A stretch of DNA of 64,000 bases from Sinomicrobium oceani (GTDB lineage: Bacteria > Bacteroidota > Bacteroidia > Flavobacteriales > Flavobacteriaceae). Location of the stretch: contig NZ_FPJE01000001.1 in the NCBI RefSeq assembly GCF_900119185.1, positions 186,001-250,000 on the forward strand, in the 5' to 3' direction. Numbering within the stretch: position 1 is the first letter of the stretch; each line of letters begins with the position of its first letter. The notes beneath the pieces were generated by a model. It ran no database searches. It was given only the letters and a program-made list of their open reading frames with translations, and was not told the origin of the DNA. Positions 46,724 to 54,752 of this stretch are shown here, in pieces. The position numbers were made by a program, and so were the translations under genes.

Positions 46724-47095
46724 CTATCCCAGTTTTTTACTGTGGTAGATCTTGAGCAGAGGGATCTGAACAAGGATAAGCAGAAAAATAAGCCCGATGC
46801 TGTACCCGGTAAATCGCGGCAGTTTTATTTTCGGCAACTCCGGAAGAGTGAAGTTCACGACTCCGGTATCACTGCCCGAAAAGAAAGCCAGACCCAGAAC
46901 AGCCATCACAGCCGCAGCTACAACCATCCATCCCGTCCTGGAAATTAATGGCTTATAGGTTATTACGGGCTTTTTCTCATGAACCAGCTGTTCCATAATA
47001 CGCATCGTAAAATCCGCAGGCAGTTTTTCCCTGCCCTTTTCACGAAGCGCTTCCCGTATCAGTTTCTCCTTATTTACATCTTTATACCCCATCAT
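46724..47095 (-). CDS. Probable anti-sigma factor-like membrane protein
   Basis: A protein of 123 residues. The cytoplasmic part (about 1-50) is charged and helical (KLIREALREKGREKLPADF, TMRIMEQLVHEKKP). Membrane segments are at about residues 54-74 and 95-115. Its start codon overlaps the stop of the ECF sigma gene (ATGA), a strong coupling signal. By position and build it is likely to hold the sigma factor at the membrane, though no zinc-binding anti-sigma motif (HxxxCxxC) is visible, so this is inferred. It could instead be a membrane protein of another role. Confidence 0.6.
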   Translation of the reverse strand: MMGYKDVNKEKLIREALREKGREKLPADFTMRIMEQLVHEKKPVITYKPLISRTGWMVVAAAVMAVLGLAFFSGSDTGVVNFTLPELPKIKLPRFTGYSIGLIFLLILVQIPLLKIYHSKKLG

Positions 47096-47652
47096 TCACG
47101 GATTAGTTTGTTATTTTCCAGCAACCGGTACAATATTTTCCGGCTTCGGAAAAGCTTAATCTTGATATTAGCTTCACTCAAATTTACCACTTTTGCAATT
47201 TCTTTTATCGACATTTCATCAAAATAATACATCCATACCAGTACCCGGTCATCTTCCGGAAGCAATTTCACAGCCTGTCTTACCGCCTCATTCCGATCTT
47301 TCTCCACAATTTGCTGCAGGGCATTGAGAGCTTCATGAGGCACACCGGTTAACCGGTCGGGATAGTCCACAATAACATATCTTCCTTTGCGCTTCAAAAC
47401 ATCCAGACATTTGTTATAGGCTATGCGATACAGCCAGGTAGAAAACCGCGAATCGCCCCGGAATTCCCGTAAAGAACGGTAGGAAATCATGAAAACATCC
47501 TGGGTTATTTCTTCGGCTTCCTCCCTGTCCTTCAACATCTTTATGGAAAGCGTAAAGACCATGTCCTTATATTTCTCTACAAGAAAGGCAAAAGCTTCCG
47601 TTTTGCCTTCGAGCACCTGCCGGATGTAATAATCGTCTTTATGGTCGGTCAT
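47092..47652 (-). CDS. ECF-type RNA polymerase sigma factor
   Basis: A protein of 186 residues. Region 2 is clear: LVEKYKDMVFTLSIKMLKDR, EEAEEITQDVFMISYRSLRE and FSTWLYRIAYNKCLDVLKR. Region 4 is EAVRQAVKLLPEDDRVLVWM and then MSIKEIAKVVNLSEANIKIK with the HTH. It directs RNA polymerase to a set of stress- or envelope-related promoters, not known here. It is translationally coupled to the membrane protein downstream and divergent from the DUF6249 gene, which could be one of its targets. Confidence 0.94.
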   Translation of the reverse strand: MTDHKDDYYIRQVLEGKTEAFAFLVEKYKDMVFTLSIKMLKDREEAEEITQDVFMISYRSLREFRGDSRFSTWLYRIAYNKCLDVLKRKGRYVIVDYPDRLTGVPHEALNALQQIVEKDRNEAVRQAVKLLPEDDRVLVWMYYFDEMSIKEIAKVVNLSEANIKIKLFRSRKILYRLLENNKLIRE

Positions 47653-47781
47653 ATCACTACATTGGACGACAAAAACCCGAAGCGGTTACAAAAAGAAAAC
47701 GTATTTTTCTGTAACCGCAGACATCCGAATGTCGTCATAGCTAAAAAACAATTTTATAACATATCAAAAAAAACGAACATT

Positions 47782-48126
47782 ATGAGTCACTTACAACCTG
47801 TTTTGATCTTTCTGATTATCTTCGGAACGATATTCGGACTGGCTTACCTCTATTTTTCTACGAGGAACAAAGAACGTATGGCCCTAATAGAAAAAGGTGC
47901 GGATGCCGACATTTTTTTCAGTAAAAAACAGCGTACGGCCCCGGTGTGGAAAATTCTCATTCTCAACCTGTCGCTATTGCTTATCGGTATAGGACTCGGA
48001 CTATTTACCGGAAGTTTACTCGAACACCTCGGGTTGCAAACCCAGGTGGTGTACCCGGCCTGTATCCTGATCATGTCCGGACTCGGATTATTCCTCGGGT
48101 TTCACTTGTCGAAAAAACTGGATTAA
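47782..48126 (+). CDS. DUF6249 membrane protein
   Basis: A protein of 114 residues from ATG 47782 (MSHLQPVLIFLIIFGTIFGL). Three membrane segments (about 5-25, 52-75 and 90-108), with the basic/acidic block STRNKERMALIEKGADADIF after the first, characteristic of DUF6249 proteins. The function is unknown. It is divergent from the ECF sigma gene with about 130 bases between. Such small membrane proteins commonly sit beside ECF sigma genes in Bacteroidota and may be part of the same response. Confidence 0.75.
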   Translation: MSHLQPVLIFLIIFGTIFGLAYLYFSTRNKERMALIEKGADADIFFSKKQRTAPVWKILILNLSLLLIGIGLGLFTGSLLEHLGLQTQVVYPACILIMSGLGLFLGFHLSKKLD

Positions 48127-48200
48127 AAAACCCCGGATATCGTTTGCGGATCACACCCTTCTTTTCGGAATGTGATCCGTAAATCGTTAATTTTTTTGCG

Positions 48201-48208
48201 TAAGTTTG
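48201..48208 (+). promoter_or_regulatory. -7 promoter element of the BatA-like gene
   Basis: TAAGTTTG matches TAnnTTTG exactly and lies 19 bases before the ATG at 48227. The upstream TTTTTTTG is too close to be a -33 element. Confidence 0.5.
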
Positions 48209-48226
48209 GGCAACAAAACCCAGGTC

Positions 48227-50233
48227 ATGCATTTTAAACATCCTGAGATACTTTGGGCCCTGTTCTTCCTGCTTATTCCGGTTATCATCCACCTGTTCCG
48301 GCTCAGGAGGTTTCAGAAAACCCCGTTTACCAATGTAAAATTCCTGAAAGCTATACAACAGAAAACACGTAAGAGCTCCCAGGTCAAAAAATGGCTGGTC
48401 TTACTCACCAGGATGGCCTTACTCACCTGCCTGATCATCGCCTTTGCACGCCCCTACTATCCTCACAGTGAAGATTCCGGTAAAACCGCCGAAACAGTCA
48501 TATACCTCGACAACTCCTTCAGTATGCAGGCACGCGGAGCAAAAGGTGAATTGCTGCAACAAGCCATCCGTGACATCATCGCAGGAAGCCAGGACACGGA
48601 CGGATCGTTATCTCTTTTCACCAATGACCGTACTTACGCCGGCATAAGCATATCCGCAGTAAAGCAGGAATTGCTTCAATTAGGATACGCCGCAGAACAT
48701 CCGGAACCGAAGTCGGTCATACTCCGCGGAAAAAATCTGTTCGGAAAAGATACCACCACCCGGAAAAACTTTATCCTGATCTCCGATTTCAGCGGGTGGA
48801 CGGAAAACGATATTCCCCCGAGCGATTCGCTGGTCAGCTATAACCTGGTACAGTTAACTCCGCAACATATCCGCAATACAACGATAGACAGTATATATCT
48901 CGATCGTCAAACCGGAACACAACTGTTGACCGTACTGCTATCCAAAAACGACAGTACGGCACTTACCCTGCCGGTATCTCTGTACGATGACGACACCCTG
49001 ATCGCCAAAACCACAGCGGCCTTTGACGGGAGCAAAACCAAAGCCGAATTCCGCCTTACACCGGACCAGACCATCAACGGGAAAGTCACTATAGACGACA
49101 ACGGATTGCTTTACGACAATATCATGTATTTTAATCTCGATACCGGTGAAAAAGTAAAGGTCCTCGCCATCGGTGAAGCAGAATCCGATGTGCTGAAGAG
49201 GATTTTTACAGACGATGAATTCGATTATCTTTCGCGGAAATTATCTCAACTGGATTACAGCCTCATTTCGAGGCAGGATCTTGTAGTACTCCACGGTCTG
49301 AACAACGTACCTTCTTCTCTGCAAAGCACTTTAAAGACTTTTACGGACGAAGGAAAAAACATTTTAATCATACCTTCAGGTAACCCTGACCAGGAATCTT
49401 ATTTGCAATTATTTAAAGCCCTGAAAACAGGCACTATAAATAAAATCTATACCGGCAATATCTCCGTCACAGGAGAACATTCGGGACCACAGGGGAGCAA
49501 CCGGAAAACCGGGGGCAAAGATCGTAAAAAAATTACGGATATCCGTCTTTCTCACCCGTTATTCGAACAGGTATTCGAAGGGACACAGCAACAACTTACC
49601 AATTTTCAATATCCCGAAGCATATCAAATACTGGATATAAATACGGCTGCCGGTACGGTGCTCGGTTTTGAGGATGGCCGCCCCTTTCTCGCAGAAAAAG
49701 ACAGGGTTTATTTTTTTACGGCACCGTTGGATGCTTCGTATTCCAACTTCAGAAATTCGCCGCTTATTGTCCCGGTACTGTACAATATAGGCAAGTCTGC
49801 CCTTAAGGCGCCTCAATTATACTACCTCACCGGAAAAGACTATACCATAGATATCCGCACAGACGACAACCGTTCTTCCGAGACCGTACTCTCCATCGAA
49901 AAAGAAGGCCGGCAATTTATTCCGATGCAACGTACATTTCCCGGAAAAATACAGATCACTACCGGGCAGATCCCGCTGGAAGACGGGATTTACCATATTC
50001 AAAACCCGGACAGTATATTACGCAACATCAGTTTCAATTACGACCGGAAAGAAAGCGACCTGCGTTACCTCTCTCCAAATACCGTAACAGGTATCCCGGT
50101 CTACGACTCCGTACAAAAGGTACTGACCGAAATAAAAAATACGGGAAGCATCCGCGAGCTTTGGAAATGGTTTGTTATTTTTGCTCTCGTATTCCTCGTC
50201 ACAGAAATACTTCTATTAAAATTGTTTAAATGA
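48227..50233 (+). CDS. BatA/vWA-domain membrane protein
   Basis: A protein of 668 residues from ATG 48227 (MHFKHPEILWALFFLLIPVI). The N-terminal BatA domain has two membrane segments (about 10-27 and 58-77) with FRLRRFQKTPFTNVKFLKAI between them. A von Willebrand A-like domain follows; the MIDAS-type motif DNSFSM is present. A glutamine-amidotransferase-like segment may lie in the middle (IGEAESDVLKRIFTD to LIIPSGNPD), and a final membrane helix (WFVIFALVFLVTEILLLKLF) ends the protein. BatA-type proteins are linked to aerotolerance/MoxR systems and are membrane bound. Its stop overlaps the next start by 4 bases. Start 48206 (TTG) is less likely because it lies in the promoter. Confidence 0.85.
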   Translation: MHFKHPEILWALFFLLIPVIIHLFRLRRFQKTPFTNVKFLKAIQQKTRKSSQVKKWLVLLTRMALLTCLIIAFARPYYPHSEDSGKTAETVIYLDNSFSMQARGAKGELLQQAIRDIIAGSQDTDGSLSLFTNDRTYAGISISAVKQELLQLGYAAEHPEPKSVILRGKNLFGKDTTTRKNFILISDFSGWTENDIPPSDSLVSYNLVQLTPQHIRNTTIDSIYLDRQTGTQLLTVLLSKNDSTALTLPVSLYDDDTLIAKTTAAFDGSKTKAEFRLTPDQTINGKVTIDDNGLLYDNIMYFNLDTGEKVKVLAIGEAESDVLKRIFTDDEFDYLSRKLSQLDYSLISRQDLVVLHGLNNVPSSLQSTLKTFTDEGKNILIIPSGNPDQESYLQLFKALKTGTINKIYTGNISVTGEHSGPQGSNRKTGGKDRKKITDIRLSHPLFEQVFEGTQQQLTNFQYPEAYQILDINTAAGTVLGFEDGRPFLAEKDRVYFFTAPLDASYSNFRNSPLIVPVLYNIGKSALKAPQLYYLTGKDYTIDIRTDDNRSSETVLSIEKEGRQFIPMQRTFPGKIQITTGQIPLEDGIYHIQNPDSILRNISFNYDRKESDLRYLSPNTVTGIPVYDSVQKVLTEIKNTGSIRELWKWFVIFALVFLVTEILLLKLFK

Positions 50234-51495
50234 ACATCCTCTTAAAATCTGCCAGGATCATCGCCCCGCAGAGCGAATACCACAGCAAATCGCTCGATAT
50301 CCTTATCCAGAACGGCATTATTTCCGACATTGCAGATACTGTTTCTCCTCCGGAGGGTACGGAAATTGTTCAACCAAAAAACCTGCATGTATCTCCGGGA
50401 TGGCTCGATACCAGTGTATGTTTCGGAGAGCCGGGATACGAAGACCGCGAAACCATTACGAACGGTCTTAAAACCGCAGCCAAAAGCGGTTTCACCGCAG
50501 TACTGGTCAACCCCAACACCTATCCGGTAGCCGATACGAATGCAGATATCTCCTTCCTCATATCCCGGTCAAAGGATCACGCCACCGCACTGCACCCTAT
50601 AGGTGCACTTACGGCAAAAAGTGAAAGTGTCGATCTTGCGGAGCTTTATGATATGAAAAATGCGGGAGCTGTGGCTTTCGGAGATTATCAGGTGCCGGTA
50701 AGCAATCCGAACCTCCTGAAAATCGCTTTACAATATACTTCAAACTTCGGCGGGCTGGTACTTTCCTTTCCGCAGGAGAACAGAATATCCGGTAAGGGCG
50801 TCATGAACGAAGGGACGACCTCTACCCGGCTCGGCCTTAAAGGTATCCCTGCCCTGGCAGAAGAACTCCAGGTGGCACGAGACCTGTTCCTTCTCGAATA
50901 CACGGGTGGTAAACTACACATCCCTACGATCTCTACCGCGAGATCGGCAGAACTTATCGGCAATGCCAAAGCAAAGGGGCTGGATGTAAGCTGTAGCGTA
51001 GCTATCCACAACCTCTTCTTTACGGATACGGTACTGGAGGAGTTCGATACCAGTTATAAAGTACTCCCTCCGTTACGCGGCCAGGAAGACACTGCAGCGC
51101 TGATCGAAGGATTAAAGAACGGGATCATTGATTTCGTCACCTCCGATCATAATCCGGTCGATGTAGAACATAAAAATGTGGAATTTGACCATGCCATGTA
51201 CGGAAGTACCGGACTCGAAAGTGCCTTCGGAGCTTTGGCCAGCCTGCTCGGAGCAGAAAGCGCAACACAATTGTTGTCTAAAGGACGTAGCCGATTCGGA
51301 CTTATGGAACACCTTATAGCCAGAGGACAAAAAGCAGACCTGACATTATTCGATCCGGATACGGAATATACTTTCGGGCGGGAACATATACTATCGACAT
51401 CCAAAAACAGTGCCTTCAACGGGCAAAAGTTAAAAGGCAAAGTCTACGGATGCATCGCCAACGGCATTGCGGAAATAAACACAAAACAACAATAG
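50230..51495 (+). CDS. Dihydroorotase-like amidohydrolase lacking the HxH metal motif
   Basis: A protein of 421 residues with overall class I dihydroorotase layout: LDILIQNGIISDI, then the position of the usual DxHVHxREPG reads LDTSVCFGEPGYEDRETI, so both metal-binding histidines are gone while the EPG remains. GLKTAAKSGFTAVLVNPNT, the terminal VTSDHNPVD (active-site Asp motif, usually TDHAPH) and a C-terminal GQKLKGKVYGCI follow. Loss of HxH is typical of PyrC-like partner proteins that support aspartate transcarbamylase without catalysing ring closure. It overlaps the BatA-like gene and is 1 base from the next gene, so it is in one operon. Confidence 0.87.
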   Translation: MNILLKSARIIAPQSEYHSKSLDILIQNGIISDIADTVSPPEGTEIVQPKNLHVSPGWLDTSVCFGEPGYEDRETITNGLKTAAKSGFTAVLVNPNTYPVADTNADISFLISRSKDHATALHPIGALTAKSESVDLAELYDMKNAGAVAFGDYQVPVSNPNLLKIALQYTSNFGGLVLSFPQENRISGKGVMNEGTTSTRLGLKGIPALAEELQVARDLFLLEYTGGKLHIPTISTARSAELIGNAKAKGLDVSCSVAIHNLFFTDTVLEEFDTSYKVLPPLRGQEDTAALIEGLKNGIIDFVTSDHNPVDVEHKNVEFDHAMYGSTGLESAFGALASLLGAESATQLLSKGRSRFGLMEHLIARGQKADLTLFDPDTEYTFGREHILSTSKNSAFNGQKLKGKVYGCIANGIAEINTKQQ

Positions 51496-51496
51496 G

Positions 51497-51820
51497 ATGA
51501 ACGACACGACAAAACAGGGAAAAAACATCGCTATTGTCAGTTATATCACGATCATAGGAAGTTTTATTGCTTTCTCTATGAATATGGATGCAAAGAACGA
51601 CTTCGCTGCCTTTCATATCCGGCAGGCTTTCGGGCTCTGGATCTCCTTTTTTGCCCTCGGGTTCCTGGTAGGACACGCAAACAGTATTTACGCCTCAATG
51701 GCCCTTTACCTTTTTTTTATCATACTACTGCTTTACGGTTTTACAGGGGCATTATCCGGAAAAAAACAACCGGTCCCCCTACTGGGTAAGCTTTTCCAGA
51801 AATGGCTCGGTTTTATATAA
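51497..51820 (+). CDS. Small four-helix membrane protein (DUF4870/Tic20-like)
   Basis: A protein of 107 residues with membrane segments at about 12-28, 44-60 and 66-86. The block KNDFAAFHIRQAFGLWISFF resembles the FHxxQ signature of DUF4870-type and Tic20-like proteins. The function is unknown. It begins 1 base after the dihydroorotase-like gene and precedes the esterase by 42 bases, so it belongs to that operon. Confidence 0.65.
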   Translation: MNDTTKQGKNIAIVSYITIIGSFIAFSMNMDAKNDFAAFHIRQAFGLWISFFALGFLVGHANSIYASMALYLFFIILLLYGFTGALSGKKQPVPLLGKLFQKWLGFI

Positions 51821-51862
51821 TATACCGGGAACCACGCACCATACTAAATCTGAAATACCGCT

Positions 51863-52534
51863 ATGCAAACGAAATCACTTTCTTTAGAACACCTCATACG
51901 ACCATCGGCAATCTCCGGCGAAAAAGTTCCGGCCCTCATTATGTTTCACGGATACGGTAGTAATGAAAAAGATCTTTTTTCTTTTGCTCCCGAACTCCCC
52001 GAAGAATTATGTGTCATCTCCGTACGTGCACCTCATGTTCTGCCTCCTTACGGCTATGCCTGGTATGCCATACACTTCGACGCCGAAGACGGCAAGTGGT
52101 CGGACGATGAACAAGCAAGAACCTCACGCGATAAAATGGCGGCTTTTATAGATGAAGCCGTTACTGCATATCAACTGGACGAGAAAAACATTACACTGCT
52201 GGGCTTCAGTCAGGGTACCATTCTCAGTTATGCCTTGGCCCTTTCCTATCCGGAGAAGGTAAAAAACATCATAGCCCTGAGCGGGTACATCAATGAAAGT
52301 ATTCTGAAGGAAGGATACGAAGAAAAGAACCATTCTCATCTCGACTTTTACTGCTCTCATGGTACGGCAGACCAGGTTATACCTATCGCCTGGGCCAGAA
52401 AAGCTCCGGAATTCCTCGAAAAACTCCACATCAACTATATGTTCGAAGAGTTTCCCGTAGGACACGGAGTGGCTCCGCAAAATTTCCACTCACTACACCA
52501 ATGGTTGAGCAAACACCTGGAAAAACAGCGCTAA
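51863..52534 (+). CDS. Alpha/beta hydrolase, phospholipase/carboxylesterase family
   Basis: A protein of 223 residues, the usual length of the YpfH/carboxylesterase group. The nucleophile elbow is GFSQGT (Ser about 118), the oxyanion region is IMFHGYGSNEKDLFSF, the Asp is in CSHGTADQVIPI and the His in FPVGHGVAPQNF. It is expected to hydrolyse short-chain esters or lysophospholipids in the cytoplasm; no signal peptide is present. It is the last gene of the operon and is followed by a terminator. Confidence 0.9.
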   Translation: MQTKSLSLEHLIRPSAISGEKVPALIMFHGYGSNEKDLFSFAPELPEELCVISVRAPHVLPPYGYAWYAIHFDAEDGKWSDDEQARTSRDKMAAFIDEAVTAYQLDEKNITLLGFSQGTILSYALALSYPEKVKNIIALSGYINESILKEGYEEKNHSHLDFYCSHGTADQVIPIAWARKAPEFLEKLHINYMFEEFPVGHGVAPQNFHSLHQWLSKHLEKQR

Positions 52535-52554
52535 GACCAACATTCCATATCATA

Positions 52555-52594
52555 AAAGCCGCTCCGGAGGAATTCTGTTGCGGCTTTGTTATTC
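52555..52594 (+). terminator. Terminator after the esterase gene
   Basis: AAAGCCGC and GCGGCTTT form a stem around a 16-base loop; GTTATT follows. The T tract is weak. Confidence 0.6.
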
Positions 52595-52718
52595 AGGGAA
52601 AGAAGCGCAGTAATGTTTCTTCATAATTATCCTCCTACCTTTTCTACCGGATCCGGTTGTTTCAATATGCGTATTCAGGCGCAATGTCATTCTCGAACCG
52701 ACATTTGAACGGATAATT

Positions 52719-52784
52719 AATCCCTCTCAGATAAGAAATAATCCTTCTCAGATAAGTGCAGGCTAACAAAAGAAAGTACTTTCG
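52719..52784 (+). promoter_or_regulatory. Regulatory module 1: direct-repeat pair and -7-like element
   Basis: AATCCCTCTCAGATAAG (52719-52735) and AATCCTTCTCAGATAAG (52740-52756) start exactly 21 bases apart. TACTTTCG (52777-52784, one mismatch to TAnnTTTG) starts 21 bases past the last repeat. The same geometry is seen at 53000-53065. Two helical turns between repeats suggests a dimeric activator binding one face of the DNA. Confidence 0.6.
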
Positions 52785-52824
52785 CCACGAATTAATTACA
52801 AAAGAAATCTCCTTTCTTTTTTAG

Positions 52825-52880
52825 CGGTCGCAGGCACTTTTATCCGTTTTTGCATGTTACTTGATTATCGCCTGCGGCCG
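52825..52880 (+). other. GC-rich hairpin of module 1
   Basis: CGGTCGCAGGC (52825-52835) pairs with GCCTGCGGCCG (52870-52880), one G-T pair, around a 34-base loop. No T tract follows. It lies 40 to 95 bases past the -7-like element and may be a structured RNA. A 22-codon frame (52854-52922, MLLDYRLRPYYYLP...) overlaps its right arm. Confidence 0.45.
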
Positions 52881-52999
52881 TATTATTACCTTCCAACCCC
52901 ATCTTCCAAATCTCAGTTTTGAGCCGTGCATCGGTCCAAAAACGCATAAAAACCCCTGAATACATAATTTATTTTTTAAAATTTCAGAAAAGTATAAAA

Positions 53000-53065
53000 A
53001 ATCCCTCTCAGATAAGTTTTAATCCCTGACAGATAAGCTTCCTCAACATACCCTGTGTATATTTA
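53000..53065 (+). promoter_or_regulatory. Regulatory module 2: direct-repeat pair and -7-like element
   Basis: AATCCCTCTCAGATAAG (53000-53016) and AATCCCTGACAGATAAG (53021-53037), 21-base period. TATATTTA (53058-53065, one mismatch to TAnnTTTG) starts 21 bases beyond the last repeat, the same spacing as module 1. Both modules continue into a similar CGCCA...GAAT...AAAA stretch near the expected transcription start. Confidence 0.6.
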
Positions 53066-53070
53066 CGCCA

Positions 53071-53322
53071 TTGAATATCAAAACAGACCTTAGAGGTTCT
53101 GATATTAATGCATGAAGAAAACAGAAAATACAGAGATCATACCGGAGCAGTTTTCAAGATACATATAACGCTCTTATTGGCATAAGAACAAAATATATGA
53201 CCGAGTACGAAAGCGTTACAATTTTCTCTCCCTTGCCCGTGTTAGAAGCCGTGAGCCTGCCTGCCTCTACTACTTGCCGTGGATTACAACTATAAATCTT
53301 CGGCCTCACGGCTTCTTTTTTT
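53071..53322 (+). ncRNA. Candidate small transcript ending in a strong terminator
   Basis: A transcript from module 2 would run about 250 bases to the terminator at 53244-53322. It contains two overlapping tiny frames (25 codons at 53109 and 18 codons at 53113, MKKTENTEIIPEQFSRYI) that are not convincing as proteins. It may be a regulatory RNA, a peptide gene or both; it rests on promoter and terminator alone. Confidence 0.35.
53244..53322 (+). terminator. Rho-independent terminator with long loop
   Basis: AGAAGCCGTGAG (53244-53255) pairs perfectly with CTCACGGCTTCT (53305-53316), followed by TTTTTTT. The 49-base loop is unusually large and could itself be structured. Confidence 0.75.
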
Positions 53323-53388
53323 AGCTGGTACTATACAATTTTCCTTTCAGGTCTTTGAGAACCATTCTGCGTTATCCGAAGAATAAGA

Positions 53389-53409
53389 GGGAGGAGCGGA
53401 ACTCCTCCC
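53389..53409. other. Short perfect hairpin
   Basis: GGGAGGAG, loop CGGAA, CTCCTCCC. A stable stem without a T tract; no role can be assigned. Confidence 0.4.
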
Positions 53410-53667
53410 CGGCCGCCCCGGACCACAGAGCTACCCCACTCCGCGGACCTATATGTAAGGCCATCATTGTTGTTCTGCCGTAAACAGGGATACTGCGATA
53501 TAGTAACGTACAGACTACACTTCAACAGTCTTTGCACTCCTATTCACAGTACCCCATCACATAAAAAAATACAGTTAGCTGAGATCAAAACAGGTTATCG
53601 CATAAGGTCTTTTAACAGAAAGCTCTTCGCGGGAACCCCGTCAGTAACAAATATAATAAAAAACAAA

Positions 53668-53689
53668 TCACATCCTCATGTACATGTGA
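53668..53689. promoter_or_regulatory. Possible operator upstream of the HTH gene
   Basis: TCACAT (53668-53673) and ATGTGA (53684-53689) form an inverted repeat around CCTCATGTAC; CATGTACATG inside is itself palindromic. It lies 44 bases before the HTH gene and could be an autoregulatory site. Confidence 0.35.
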
Positions 53690-53732
53690 AATTTTTTCCA
53701 TAAAACCCGTCCTTGTTCGTTTTTAAACGGCA

Positions 53733-54182
53733 ATGGACTCCAAAGGACAAATCATAGAAATTGTAATATCCGAACTGGACCTGTACCTGATAGATCGGGT
53801 ACGGGAGCTTCGTGCTTTACACCGTCCTTATATGTCTCAGGTAAAACTTTCTCAGAAAATAGAGCTGTCCGAAGGCTATATCAGTAAAGTAGAAAACCTG
53901 AAAGAGCGGGCCAAATACAACATTCGTGCCCTGAATAAGATTGCACATGCTTTCGGACTCCATTCGTATTCGCAACTGTTCCCGCCTACCCTGCTACCGG
54001 ACGATATGCTTCGCATCCGTTTGCAATTGCCGGCCAATGAGAAAAAGGGGAAGCTGAAACCCGATATGTCCGGAAACATCCCCAAAGGATACAGGCTTAT
54101 TTCCAAGCGCAGGCTCTCCGAGGAAGAAATGGCCCTCTGGAACAATAATGAGATGGAATATCTCACTATTATACCTCATTGA
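53733..54182 (+). CDS. Small XRE-type helix-turn-helix protein
   Basis: A protein of 149 residues. Residues about 20-80 form an HTH of XRE/Cro type: RVRELRALHRPYMSQVKLSQ, KIELSEGYISKVENLKERAK and then YNIRALNKIAHAFGLHSYSQ. The C-terminal half (about 85-149) has no recognised domain (PKGYRLISKRRLSEEEMALW). It likely binds DNA or a partner protein. It lies at the right end of the gene-poor stretch with the two repeat modules and is a candidate regulator of them; this is positional inference only. Confidence 0.78.
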   Translation: MDSKGQIIEIVISELDLYLIDRVRELRALHRPYMSQVKLSQKIELSEGYISKVENLKERAKYNIRALNKIAHAFGLHSYSQLFPPTLLPDDMLRIRLQLPANEKKGKLKPDMSGNIPKGYRLISKRRLSEEEMALWNNNEMEYLTIIPH

Positions 54183-54186
54183 GCTG

Positions 54187-54699
54187 TTATTTCGTTTGGT
54201 ACAACAAGTGGTCTACCAGTGTAAAGTCTACGCTGAGATTTTCTTTCAGCTCGTAACGGATAAAGAGTTCTCCCCAGTATTTTCCATCCGAAAAATCGAC
54301 CAGTATCCATTTATGGTTGAGTACTTTTATCTTGTTGATCTTCATAGGTCCGTTCATCCCCGCATAAGGCACAAGAGGATTATCCCCTTCGGTCTCATTG
54401 GTTTCCAGAAGTTTATCCGTGATATATTGAGGGGGATTTTCGAGATCGAACTCATCAAGTGCTGACAGGGCTTCTTCATTATTTTCCAGAGAAAAATACT
54501 GAAGATCGAGTTTGTCCAGCAAGAGCCCTTGTGAAGAATCGCGCAGCACCTCTACCTCCTCCCGGAGTTGTTCGGTCTCTGTTTGCAGCATCTCGATGTC
54601 CTTATTTCGCGATTCCAGCATTTTATCGGAATTCACATATAGAAATAAAGCCAGAAGTATGGCAAAAACAAAGAGATACATAAATATTCTGCTTTTCAT
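54187..54699 (-). CDS. Conserved membrane-anchored coiled-coil protein, function unknown
   Basis: A protein of 170 residues: one N-terminal membrane anchor (about 5-24), then a coiled coil (about 30-58, MLQTETEQLREEVEVLRDSS) and a C-terminal globular domain. The latter contains YAGMNGPMKINKIKVLNHKW and ILVDFSDGKYWGELFIRYEL. The arrangement suggests a periplasm-facing anchored protein. I did not recognise a named family. It is convergent with the HTH gene (4 bases apart) and upstream of no obvious operon partner except the hydrolase at 54753 on the same strand, 53 bases away. Confidence 0.7.
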   Translation of the reverse strand: MKSRIFMYLFVFAILLALFLYVNSDKMLESRNKDIEMLQTETEQLREEVEVLRDSSQGLLLDKLDLQYFSLENNEEALSALDEFDLENPPQYITDKLLETNETEGDNPLVPYAGMNGPMKINKIKVLNHKWILVDFSDGKYWGELFIRYELKENLSVDFTLVDHLLYQTK

Positions 54700-54752
54700 A
54701 TCCTTGAAGTTTTTCCGGTCCCGGAAAACTGCTTTTTACATTCCTGACCGCG

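Noticed and set aside
52719-53037. CRISPR array
   Set aside because: Only four repeats of 17 bases in two pairs with 4-base spacers; no cas genes in the window.
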